64,000 nucleotides of DNA from assembly GCA_009801085.1 (NCBI GenBank), contig VNWV01000005.1:124001-188000 (forward strand), in the 5' to 3' direction. Of this stretch, positions 1 through 9,307 are shown one piece after another. This DNA is from Lasiodiplodia sp. COLG20 (taxonomy: Eukaryota > Ascomycota > Dothideomycetes > Botryosphaeriales > Botryosphaeriaceae). Within the stretch, counting starts at the first letter, position 1; the number at the start of each line of letters is the position of its first letter. The notes beneath the pieces are model-generated. The model had not been told where the DNA came from. It was given only the letters and a program-made list of their open reading frames with translations, and did no database searches. The translations under genes and the position numbers were made by a program.

Positions 1-882
1 ACGAATTGAATGCGCGGGAATGTGGTTTGGGGTATCTCCAAGGATTAGCAGAAGTCAAATCTGCTTTAGCATCCGATAGGTGCTTCTATTCCGCCTGCGG
101 GAGATCGGCACTGAAGGGGCCTGCGACATACCAGGGGCCGAAGCAACTGTGCTGAAGCAGACTTACAAAAATGTTTCAGTCTGGATAGTAGCTTCACTTC
201 TCTATGCCATGCGCTGTTTGGCGCTGTAGCACTTTTCAAGCCGAAAGTGAACCAATGTTCGAGCGGTTTGAACGGACTTCATACAAAACTCACGTCCATT
301 TTATGTTGTAAGAGTAGAGATGCGGAATGCGGAGGCCATGGGCAAATCAAACTAGGATACTAATAAGACGAGAGTATGTATTGTGTTTTTCTAGGTATTT
401 ATTCCAACAGCGCTTGTCCACAGGTTTCAAAAGCCCGCTTCTAAGCAGGTCAAAGGGGTATTAAAGATAAGCGACCAATGAGCAACTCCTATACCAAAGT
501 GCTTAGGCCGCTAGAAGAACACCGGTACGTTCCTGCAGCGCCAAGACATCCCATCATAAAATGCATAAACACGCTGTAAGTGGTATCGTAGGAATTCATC
601 AACAGTACTGCCGGGACCAAAAGAGAGTAACGAAGGACCAAAATTATCAATGCGTTCGAGATGTTTTCCTAAAGCCGCAACTCGCTGCCAGGGTGTTCGG
701 TGCCGAAGCGCGGGAGAGGCTAATCCGAGAGCTGCCCGAGAAAATCCGTCTCATGGTCCACCAAGGTCGATAGTGGGCTGGGCTTCGATTTTCTCGTTCT
801 AAAACTGTCGTAACTGGGTATCATCCGAGGGGTATCAATCGCGAGGTTGATTAGGGGGAAGCAGGGTTGTTCTTCCCGCTGT
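1..882. other. Intergenic, no gene seen
   Basis: No open reading frame with recognisable protein features is visible on either strand. The right end is the 3' flank of the minus-strand YTP1-like gene. Base composition is unremarkable. Confidence 0.5.
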
Positions 883-2752
883 TTAAGCCAGAGAAGCGCC
901 GGCGCTCTGCTTCGGGAAAGACGACGCGTGCTCGCGGCGGAAGGCCCAGCCCTTGAGCGCGACATTGATCACGGTCCAAGCCATGATCAGCGCCGTCAGA
1001 CCAACGGTGAGAACGAAGGTGAACATGGCGTCTAGTCCGAAAGACTCGAGGGCACCGACCGTGTCTTTGTTGCTGACCATGAACGTGATGCCGCCAGCGA
1101 CAAGGCAGAAGGAGGAAACAATTTCCGTCGGCGGGCGGGCGGGGAGGAAGGACGTCGGAGGAGACAGGTAAAGCAGAATGTAGGTGGCTGCGCGGGCCAG
1201 AGCGAAGCCCACGAACATGTTACCCCACTGCTTGTGGACCATGCTGGAGAGCATTGAGGCCTGGTGGTGCGATCCCATCATCATGCCGAGGAGCAGAATA
1301 ACCATGCCGGGCATCGGATTCAAGGAAACGCGGTAAGTCTTGGGCTGCTCCCACTTTTCATCTGCCGAATGCGAGATGGAGTCGCGGTTGCTCAGCATAG
1401 CGGCGTTGAGAAGCTCGCGAACCTTCTTAGACTCGATGAGCATACCGAGAGCACCACCGCCAAAGAACATGACGGAAATGGAAACGTGCTCCAGGTCCTG
1501 CGCAGTCCAGGCGCCGCCCCAAGCTGCCAAATGCTCCAAGAAGACATTCGAAGCGCCGTATGTGAAGATGACGGCAGACTCGGTGAACTCAGCGGTAGGC
1601 ATGCGCGCCTTCCAGCGGCCCACAAGATCTTCACCGGGCTTGACGTTCCATGCCCACCCAAAGTCGGCGAAGCATCCCATCCAGCGACCCAGAGTAAGCA
1701 GACCGTACCAGAAGAAGATGGCGCCCTTGACGAAGTGGGCCAAAATGTTGAAAACAGCGTCGCCGCGCTGCAGGAATGGGTTAGATTTATCAACTTCGAA
1801 TGCAATTTACGAGTACTTACAGCAATTCCGCCCATGGTAACAATGCCCATCATGAGGAGCACGAATCCAAGGAGGAGGATGGTTCTCTCAATCAGAACGT
1901 AGAAGAAGCGCACGAGCTTAATCGAGCGGCCTGCAGAGACACGGGGGACAAGACGAGACACCCAGCGGTCAACACGGCTGTTCTGGAGGAACGCACCCTT
2001 CTCCTCAAAGTCGTCAATGTCCTCGAGGTCGGCGTCGTGGTAGGGACTGGGCATATTGTCGGATTCGGCACTCGGCGAACGCGAGTGTCCGTAGAGGGAA
2101 GCCGAGTTCCTCTCAGTGCCCTGGCCAGAGTCGTGGGAGAATCGGGGGTGCTCCGACGAAGCCTGCTGAAGGCGCGAGTACCGAGCCATGACTGCCGTGG
2201 AGAGAGGCTGGCTGGCTTCTCCGGAGGCATTGGCGCGGTCCGTGTAGAGATTGATGAGGCCCAAGAAGACCCAAATGCCGGTGATAATAAGCACAGGCCA
2301 TCTGAGCTTGCTGTATGCGCTATTCTCGTACAGATCCGGCGTCTTCGCGTCGTAGGCGATACCGACGAAGAGGGTAAGGGCCTGCAGGGCGAGGAAGAGG
2401 AACTGGGCGGGGACAGTGAGGCGCGAGCGCGCAACGCTGAGCATCACAACTGTGTCAGAGTTAGTCGCGTTTGTGCGATCAATTGATGTATGAAGTGGTC
2501 TAGCTGCGCACCGGGTGGAGCAACCAGAAGCCAAGTGATGACCGTAAGGGCAACATAAGTCCACAGCAAGCCAACGTGCTCCGAATAGCTGAAGTAGCTC
2601 ATAGGCCAGCCTTCAGCGGACCCATCGTCCATGCTGCCGTGCTCCGCCATGTCGCCCATATCCATGTCGTGGTCGTCGCCATGCGCGAGAGCCAGCGGAA
2701 GCGCGGAGAGAAGCGCAGCCGCGGCGGTTAGTGAGAGCGCGCGTGCCTGCAT
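883..2752 (-). CDS. YTP1: YTP1-like multi-spanning membrane protein
   Basis: Exons on the minus strand are 2752-2512, 2449-1821 and 1767-883, giving 584 aa. Introns of 62 and 53 nt have donors GTGCGC and GTAAGT and acceptors ACACAG and CTGCAG, and the phases join cleanly. Residues 1 to about 23 form a signal peptide, followed by a His/Asp/Met-rich segment starting HGDDHDMDMGDM. An N-terminal DUF2427-like membrane block, a polar Ser-rich middle loop and a C-terminal Ytp1 domain follow (for example FFWYGLLTLGRWMG, HLAAWGGAW, GMMMGSHHQ). About ten hydrophobic segments are visible. The family was named from yeast as a putative transmembrane protein resembling mitochondrial electron-transport proteins. 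Its biochemical role is not established, and the signal peptide here points to the secretory pathway. I am confident of the family but make no functional claim. Confidence 0.88.
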
Positions 2753-4689
2753 CCAGGAAACAGCCTCTGGGGGCGGGGAGTAGGATTGGAGGGAAACGAA
2801 TAGGTGAGGGAAGAGAGCTGAGGATTGCGATGCGACAGCTTTGTTTGCGCGCGCCGGGGATTATAAATGCGAGCACATATGGAGCAGCAGCGGCTCACGA
2901 GTGACGTCTGGAACCTACAGCGGGGAGCAGCGCAGGGGCGCTTAAGAGGCACACAGCGATCTCGACAGGCGGCAACATCGGCATCGGGCATGTGTCAGCA
3001 CTGAAGATGGGCGCAATTCGTTGAACGGAAGTTTCTCGACAATGACGTGGGATGCGGTCGGCGTCCACTCGCGCCGCTAGCGTCCGAGGTATCCGATGCC
3101 AGCCCTGTCGGCACGCCGGCCAACCCTTCTTTCACCAAAACCCCGCCGAGCCCGCAGAAAATGTGCGGCGCCATCACAGCGTGCGCCTGACAGTCGTTCC
3201 ACTGTGCTGCCAATCGCGTGACACAGCTCAGCAAAGCAGCTCCTCCGCCCATCAGCAGCCGCCAGCCTTCGCCGCGCCCAGTCTGCCGAAGCCCGCCCAC
3301 CACCCAGCGATCGGCGCCGCCCATGCCCGCGCGGGAGAGCGTCGCTGACTTATGCAGCTCCAAAGCTTGGCATCGTCAGCCAACGGCAGCGGGAGCCCAG
3401 CCAACGCAGGCAGCAGGCGGCTGTCAGCTCCGGAGCTCACGCGCGACAAGTCTCCGACACGGACGCGGACACGGAGTAAAGTGCAGAGAGTTGGACGCAC
3501 ACAGCGTGCCTTTTGTGAGCGCCAATACCCCGGCGGCCGAGTCTCGCACGAAAGCGGAGATCGCAACGGGACCGATCGCAGCTGTCTTCGTCCTAACGCC
3601 GACGAGACCCTGGGGTAAGCATTTGTGAGTCATGTGGCGCCGTGTCGTGCTCGGTGCGTGCTGCACGCCGGCCGTTGTCGGCCATGTTGGAGTGATGGAG
3701 ATCGAAGATAGCATCCATGCGCAATGGCCGGCTCGTGAATGGCTACCCGCCCTCGTCAGCTGCAGCCCCGAAGCTTAATCCGTCGTCCCGCAGCCAGCAA
3801 GCTATCGCCCACCACACCCGCTCCCGATGAGTAAGACTTGCAAAGGCCTCAGTCAGAAGTCCGGTCCCAGCAGACGAGGTGTTGGTGATGCCGTCTTTGT
3901 TGGTTAGGTGTGCCCGGAAGCCGCCCGCTGCCGCCTGCCATCACACAAGCCGATCGCCAAGCCTGCGTGGGCGAGGCCTGCAGCACGCGGGAACTGCTCG
4001 AAATGGAATTCGCTTGGCTGCCTATGCTTGGCCTCCACCTCTTCATATATCAATGCCCTCCCGCGGCTGGCCCGGATGCTCTCACCTACCGGGGTCCCTG
4101 GTCACCCACCAAGCCGGCACCGTGAGCCTCCGAGGGTCCCGGAAGGAATGCAGCCTCCGACTGCCGACGCCATGCATACACAGTACGATCCTCCAGAAGA
4201 ACCCACCCCCAGACCGGCGGTCAACTCATCATCACTCATGTTGTATTTGCGTGGAGCCTTCACGTCTGGTGCCCACTTTTTCTTGGCCTTGCCAAATCGG
4301 GAAGATCGATTTGACATCGCAAGTTTTTATTCAAATTTTTCACCGCAGCACCCGGACTTAAGCGGACAGCGAGCATTGCTATTCTCTCAATCTACCTACT
4401 CGGGACTTCCTGCGGCACTCGGGATTTCCTATGGCTTGCCTCCACCCTCACTCTTACTAACGTCCACCCGTTCTGCGACTCAGCTGATCTACTGCAGGCC
4501 TCTCCACATGACTCTCCGTTCCTTTGGACTAAGCAATAAAGGCCTTTCCTTTCCCGTCTAAAAAGTGGTCTTTCCCGCTCTTGGCGCTCGATAATCGCGT
4601 CCGGCGCTCGGTTGTTTTCGTTCGCCCACAGATCACCACCCGACCACCACCACCACGCCTCCCCACACAAACCTGAACACCAAAACAAC

Positions 4690-4695
4690 AAAAAA
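4690..4695 (-). terminator. Pol III T-run for tRNA-Ala
   Basis: Six consecutive T residues on the minus strand, about 36 nt past the tRNA 3' end and after a second T-arm-like hairpin. This is the first run of at least five T and is therefore the likely RNA polymerase III terminator. Confidence 0.55.
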
Positions 4696-4702
4696 GAAGA
4701 GG

Positions 4703-4725
4703 TACGACCCTGGAATCAAACCAGG
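4703..4725 (-). other. T-arm-like hairpin downstream of tRNA-Ala
   Basis: On the minus strand, CCTGG TTTGATT CCAGG forms a perfect 5-bp stem with a 7-nt loop, the exact geometry of a tRNA T-arm. It differs from the TTCRANY loop rule at one position. It lies between the mature tRNA end (4731) and the T-run, and is followed by an acceptor-like tail and a pyrimidine tract. It could be the 3' remnant of a second tRNA, or chance. Confidence 0.4.
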
Positions 4726-4730
4726 ACGAC

Positions 4731-4835
4731 TGGATCCGCCGGGAATTGAACCCGGGACCACTCCCATTCGAATTCTGAGGCTCAAATCGATGGCCAGAAT
4801 GCTAAGGGAGTATCATACCACTAGACCACAGACCC
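4731..4835 (-). tRNA. tRNA-Ala(AGC) with 33-nt intron
   Basis: Read on the minus strand, a 7-bp acceptor stem (GGGTCTG with CGGATCC) closes with discriminator A at 4731. The D-arm region contains the A-box-like TGGTCTAGTGG. The anticodon stem is CTCCC/GGGAG and the loop TTAGCAT gives anticodon AGC. The T-arm is CCGGG TTCAATT CCCGG. The intron occupies 4799-4767, directly after position 37, the standard site. The third acceptor pair is G3-U70 and the discriminator is A73, the alanine identity elements, which agree with AGC. The D-arm sequence is more like fungal tRNA-Pro or tRNA-Glu, so the isotype rests on anticodon plus G3-U70. Confidence 0.85.
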
Positions 4836-5152
4836 TGCTATTGGCCGAGCTGATTTTCCTGCTCGTTGATGCCTGATCGGGGATGCTTGCAATCATGTAG
4901 AGCAGCCTTCAGATCGTCTTCTCATCAGGCCAACAACTCAAAGTGATCTGAGCTAAAGATGCAGGGGGTGCAATTCAGTCGCACCTACACGCACCTTACA
5001 GGATTCGGCGAGCTTCAAAGTGATTTCCTCTAGCCAACGTGTAGTTTTCTTCACGCTAAGCGATATGACCGGGCCGTCATCTCGAAAGGCGCGCAATATC
5101 CAGGCGCCAAGAATTACCATGACCAAAATTTTCTCAATCGGGAAGCAGAACC

Positions 5153-5165
5153 TTTTTTTTTTTTT

Positions 5166-5197
<32 letters not shown>
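5153..5197. repeat. T13 plus (GA)n microsatellite
   Basis: A run of 13 T is followed by about 31 bases of GA dinucleotides with one interruption. It is simple-sequence DNA with no coding role. Confidence 0.9.
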
Positions 5198-5432
5198 TGC
5201 AACGTATGCTGCATATCAACCTCTAGTATGCGTGAATTGTAAGACAAGCTGCTGCTATCTGGTGGTCTTGTAAGGCTTCCAGATCGGACCCTTGCAGCCT
5301 TCGCATACCTTAAAATATCATTGGCTGTGATTTGCTAAAAGTCCTGCCTCAAGCGCCTGCGTAAGCCGAAATGTTTTCCGGACATGCGGATTGAAGCGGT
5401 AGATGTCGAATTTTCCAGTCTGGATCGTCGTC

Positions 5433-6600
5433 CTATGGACGGTTCAGCCAAGATTCACATGGGAAACCGTACCAGGCGCCGACATCATGGCGCCATCTGA
5501 TCAACTCGACCATGCTTCCAGGGGAAACGACGGCATTATCCGATTCGATGGCCCACGCCAGTACTTTTAGGTTCCCGGTCACACGTGGCCAAGACCCTGG
5601 TTGTCCATTCTCCGTCTTACTGACGTAGCCATGCATTGTTTAGTTTGAGATCCAGACGCACACTTTGCATCTAGTGCTAATTTACGGGCGGGTACCCGGC
5701 GCAAACTAAGCTTAAGCTGAATTGGGTTTCATTTCATATTCGATCCTGGGCAGAATATTCGATCATGTGAATGACGTCGTAGATGGCGGTCGGGAACGTG
5801 CAGGGTCCACCGCATCTATACGTCAAGCCAACCCCATGATGTACCGAATGCGGTAAGTGATATGTTCCGCATTCATGCTGGAGATGCGGGGATGAAACTG
5901 CACTGCAAAACACACGGAGCACTGATGACGCTTCGGGATGCAGACGTTCGAATGAATCACCCTTACCTCACCCAAACCTCGATATTCCTATGATGTCGCA
6001 CTTACGCATCCATTGCTCAGGAAAGGATGTTCCACTCCATTAAAACATCTCTCTCTAATATGGGCCTGCTGTTTGAAACAGCTGCTGCGAGAGGGGCTGC
6101 CCATATTTTTGAATCTTTTTAGAGGCCAGAATATTTCTGCCAAGGAAATCGCCGTAAACACTAGCTTTAACACTGGGCTATACTTCCGACGGGATCATGC
6201 ATCATCAATCATACCCGGTGACGGAGCTGCGGATTTCTATCGGTTGCCAGGATAAAGGTATATCTCAAACGATTTAAGCCGACCTCCTTATTGGTGTGGC
6301 CCAACAGTCGGCCAAATGTATGACCAGCCGACATGGGGTCCACTTCGGCAGTCATGGGCCATACGCACAACGGCCACGTCAATTTCTTCCCCACACATGT
6401 TCTCCACAGCGGACATTCGAGCTCGACAGCTCCTAGATTGTCAATGGTGAGATCCATTGCAATTCCTAAGTCCAGCCAAGCAGCTTCCAACGTCTTCTAT
6501 TGCATATCAATTCCTGCTGGAAGGACGGTCTTGCGTATGTTGCATTTCAAAACGGCTCTCAAAGAACAGACCCCATGTCATCGAAGGCACATCACGTAGT
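5433..6600 (-). pseudogene. Possible decayed gene, identity unknown
   Basis: Minus-strand frames at 6490-6209, 5922-5734 and 5636-5433 have protein-like composition, unlike the surrounding random frames. Fragments include LECPLWRTCVGKKLTWPLCV and VLAWAIESDNAVVSPGSM. They are separated by frameshifts and several stop codons (TAG and TGA also lie just upstream of the first fragment near 6510-6580), and no splice signals reconnect them. This looks like an inactivated gene with parts in different frames. The first fragment faintly recalls UbiD-type decarboxylases to me, but I cannot support a family name. Confidence 0.28.
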
Positions 6601-6806
6601 GCTGTTACATGGTTTTGAAGTGCGTTTATAGTAGCACCGGAAGGAATAGCCAGAGAATTTCTTGACTGGAAAATACTACCCAGTATCTCATCTATTTGCT
6701 CTTCCCAAACGTGTGTGAGCGTTATTGAGCTAATGCCGTCTAAATGCTACTGACTTGCGAGTCTTCAGATACCGAGTCGGCGCTGGTGAACATGCAACGA
6801 CAATAC

Positions 6807-8723
6807 TCATGGTTTCGACAAACTTTCGTAGAACGCCTTCACCTTTGGGTGCGCAGTCACCTTCCTCGGGTTGAAGTTTAGCACTTGCAATCCGTCCATG
6901 CTCGTCGCACGTGATAATGCGACATATGCTTGTCCCGTCTCGAATACGCGGCCCAGATCTACCTTCACGAGGTCCAACGTCTGGCCCTGTGATTTGTGAA
7001 TACTGAGGGCCCACGCGAGGATGAGAGGGACCTGAGTGCGGGTTGCCAGCTCCTCGACGACCCAGCCGCCGTCCGCTTTCGGGTCTGGCACCCACCGCTC
7101 GACAGCCCACACCTCAGGCTTGCATAACACAGTCCTCGTTTTCCCGTTCCTAAGTTGAAAGCGTACGACCGGATAAAGCGGCAAGCGTTGCTCCGGAGCG
7201 TGGTCTACGGTCGTGGATGGTGCGGTACTGGGATGCAATGCTTGATATTCATCTTGGACTTCGCTGTGCCATGGACCGTGGAAGAAGGTTTCCTTATTTG
7301 CGAACCCGACGATGCGACCCAATGAGCCGTTCACGAGGGTGTTGTCTATATTTTTGATGAGCATGACTTGAGCAGCCCGCTTCAGTTGGAGGACTTCAGG
7401 TGCTGTGCAAGTGGACAGGAGCTTCTTGCGGGTGCCTGGGTCGTTAATTATTCCGCCATGTTTAGCGAGGTACGTATGCACTGGACTCTTGATTCTATGC
7501 ATTCGTTTTTGATTCGCCGCGTCTGCTTCGCGGCGTAGAGGAAAGAGCTCAGTAGGCTCTGGGTCGTCGATAGCGACTGGCTTTAGAGGCCTGTTTAGTC
7601 GTCTGAAAGCGTCGATAGTGCTTGGTGAGACGAGACCCTCGCGCATCTCGTTTAACATCCCAGCGAAAGCAGGATCTTTCTGTCTGTAGATCTGAGTTAA
7701 GCCGATTGTGTGTTTAATGGCCTCCTTCCAGGATTCGGCCTCGAAGCAGAATCTCGGGCTGCCGTCATCCGGCCCCTCCAACACGGGCGGCAGCTGGAAG
7801 AAATCCCCAGTAAGAACGAGCTGAATTCCTCCGAATGGTTTGTTGTTCCGCCGCACCGTGCGCGCGATTACATCGAGCTTGTCGAAAAGAGTGGAGATCT
7901 CATCGACGATAAGGATTTTAATCTTCTTCCAGCGCTCCAGCTTGAGGTTTGGGGGCGTCGGCATAGAGTTTAGGAGCATCCACCTGGGGTCTCGCTTTGG
8001 ATCCCGGACGATGTCCGAGATGAGCTTTTGAGTAGGTGCTTTACCGAGACCAATCCCGGCAAAGCGATGAAGTGTTGTGCCGCCGATGCTGTATGCTGCA
8101 AGGCCGGTAGAGGCGGTGACAGCCATGCGTAGGGGGATTTTGAGGTATTTGACCCTCAAGCATTCGATAATCTTGCGCAGAAGCAACGACTTGCCAGTGC
8201 CGGCGGGACCTGTGAAAAAGACGCTCTTTCCTTGATTTACTACCAGATCGAACACTGACGCTTGCTCATAGCTTAGCGATTGTCGTTTAGATGGCTCTGC
8301 AGCTTGATTTGTTTCGATTTGCACTTGACTTGCGTTATGCTTGTGCTGGCGCGCGTTCTTCTTCGCCGAGGTAGAAAGCTGCCGAATCGAGGGATAAATT
8401 GGCAAGCTGGCGTGTAAAAGTAACGCCGAGTGCGCGTGATTGCCATGAGCTATTGGCAGTAGTGCGTTCGCTGAACCATCAATAGGATGACATGGCGGCG
8501 TGGAAGCCCGTACGCGCGAGAACGGACGCGTTTGTGGGCGTAACGTCGCGATTTTCGCTGCACGTAAAGCATGAGTCGGGGCGTGGGCACGTCTGATGCA
8601 CGGTATGCCGATGAGACCAAAGGACCTTGGGTTCATCTGGGATGGTGTCGCTGGACACGCCGTAATGGAGTTGTGGAGATGAGCGAATGTTTTGGTTATC
8701 GTCATCCCTGTGTGGCACAGCAT
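6807..8723 (-). CDS. PIF1: PIF1-family 5'-3' DNA helicase
   Basis: Intronless, 638 aa from the first ATG (8723) or 609 aa from the ATG at 8636. The second start gives an Arg/Ala/Ser-rich, acid-free N-terminus typical of a mitochondrial presequence. Superfamily 1B motifs appear in order: Walker A GPAGTGKS (172-179), TASTGLAA, Walker B-type VDEIS (273-277), GDFFQLPP (306-313), TQIYRQ, the KRAAQVMLI segment, HKSQGQTLD and YVALSRATS near the C-terminus. PIF1 enzymes unwind G-quadruplexes and RNA-DNA hybrids, restrain telomerase and maintain mitochondrial DNA. Two in-frame starts would suit dual nuclear and mitochondrial forms, as in yeast. The full set of motifs and lack of transposon terminal features argue for the host gene rather than a Helitron helicase. 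Confidence 0.93.
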   Translation of the reverse strand: MLCHTGMTITKTFAHLHNSITACPATPSQMNPRSFGLIGIPCIRRAHAPTHALRAAKIATLRPQTRPFSRVRASTPPCHPIDGSANALLPIAHGNHAHSALLLHASLPIYPSIRQLSTSAKKNARQHKHNASQVQIETNQAAEPSKRQSLSYEQASVFDLVVNQGKSVFFTGPAGTGKSLLLRKIIECLRVKYLKIPLRMAVTASTGLAAYSIGGTTLHRFAGIGLGKAPTQKLISDIVRDPKRDPRWMLLNSMPTPPNLKLERWKKIKILIVDEISTLFDKLDVIARTVRRNNKPFGGIQLVLTGDFFQLPPVLEGPDDGSPRFCFEAESWKEAIKHTIGLTQIYRQKDPAFAGMLNEMREGLVSPSTIDAFRRLNRPLKPVAIDDPEPTELFPLRREADAANQKRMHRIKSPVHTYLAKHGGIINDPGTRKKLLSTCTAPEVLQLKRAAQVMLIKNIDNTLVNGSLGRIVGFANKETFFHGPWHSEVQDEYQALHPSTAPSTTVDHAPEQRLPLYPVVRFQLRNGKTRTVLCKPEVWAVERWVPDPKADGGWVVEELATRTQVPLILAWALSIHKSQGQTLDLVKVDLGRVFETGQAYVALSRATSMDGLQVLNFNPRKVTAHPKVKAFYESLSKP

Positions 8724-9289
8724 ATGCGCTTTTGCCTAGTCTCTTGCCCCACGCCCGACTCTCCCAAGCATTTTGTCTCACCGCAACGCCCGGACGGCAG
8801 TAGAAAAATAATCATGGAGCAAACCGCAGGAAGAAAAGTACACCCATGCTGCCGTGACTTTAGTGCATGGTTGCGAGAAACCAAATACTTGAACGTTGCG
8901 TTTCTGTTTGCTTGGAGAAATATCTTTCTGTGTGCATTCGTTCTTCCAGCCTCGCCATTGTTCAGGCTGAATCAATCAAAAGGTCCATCCCTGTGCGACC
9001 GTTGAGGATGTCACGGCCCTTTGTCATCTGCTTGAAGTTTCATCCGATTCATTCATCATATCCTCATGAATAATGGACAGCACTACCGCGCCGGGACAAT
9101 CGAGCGCACCCATGCCGGTGAAAAAAGAACAATCTGACAATCGAACACCATTACCCAGCGCTATGTCCCAGATCAAGGCCCAGACGCCGAGACTGAACTC
9201 CAAAGCTCCAAGCCAATAGAAAAACACAGAAAGAAGAGGAAAAAAAGGAGAGTATGAAAAACATCAAGCGTCCATCGGCGAGAAAAACA
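8724..9289. other. Intergenic
   Basis: Promoter side of PIF1 and 3' flank of the Zn2Cys6 gene. It includes the first 26-bp repeat copy (9256-9281). No gene is seen. Confidence 0.5.
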
Positions 9290-9307
9290 TCAAGCATCCA
9301 TCGGCGA
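9256..9307. repeat. 26-bp tandem duplication across a stop codon
   Basis: Two adjacent 26-bp copies (9256-9281 and 9282-9307) differ at one base. The right copy holds the last codons and TGA of the minus-strand transcription factor. The left copy repeats the same SPMDA-stop coding sequence just beyond it. Confidence 0.85.

Larger units (their letters stand above)
2753..4730. other. Intergenic between YTP1-like gene and tRNA
   Basis: About 2 kb holding the YTP1 promoter side (2753-3000) and GC-rich sequence. Several overlapping open frames of 60-217 codons occur on both strands (for example 3908-4561 +). Their translations are low-complexity Pro/Arg/Ser without domains, so I do not call genes. 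The stretch 4690-4730 belongs to the tRNA 3' flank. Confidence 0.45.
4836..6806. other. Gene-poor segment with possible coding remnants
   Basis: Contains the tRNA 5' flank, a T13/GA microsatellite (5153-5197) and, between about 5430 and 6600 on the minus strand, short frames that read like broken protein fragments (see the separate entry). No intact gene is visible. Confidence 0.5.

Noticed and set aside
3908..4561. 217-codon plus-strand frame upstream of the tRNA
   Set aside because: Overlaps other open frames of equal quality, low-complexity Pro/Ser/Leu content, no domain and no splice partners.
6807..8723. PIF1 helicase as part of a Helitron together with the OTU protease
   Set aside because: Helitrons can carry PIF1-type helicase and OTU domains, but here they are about 46 kb apart, no Rep/HUH motif is seen, and the helicase reads as the intact host gene.
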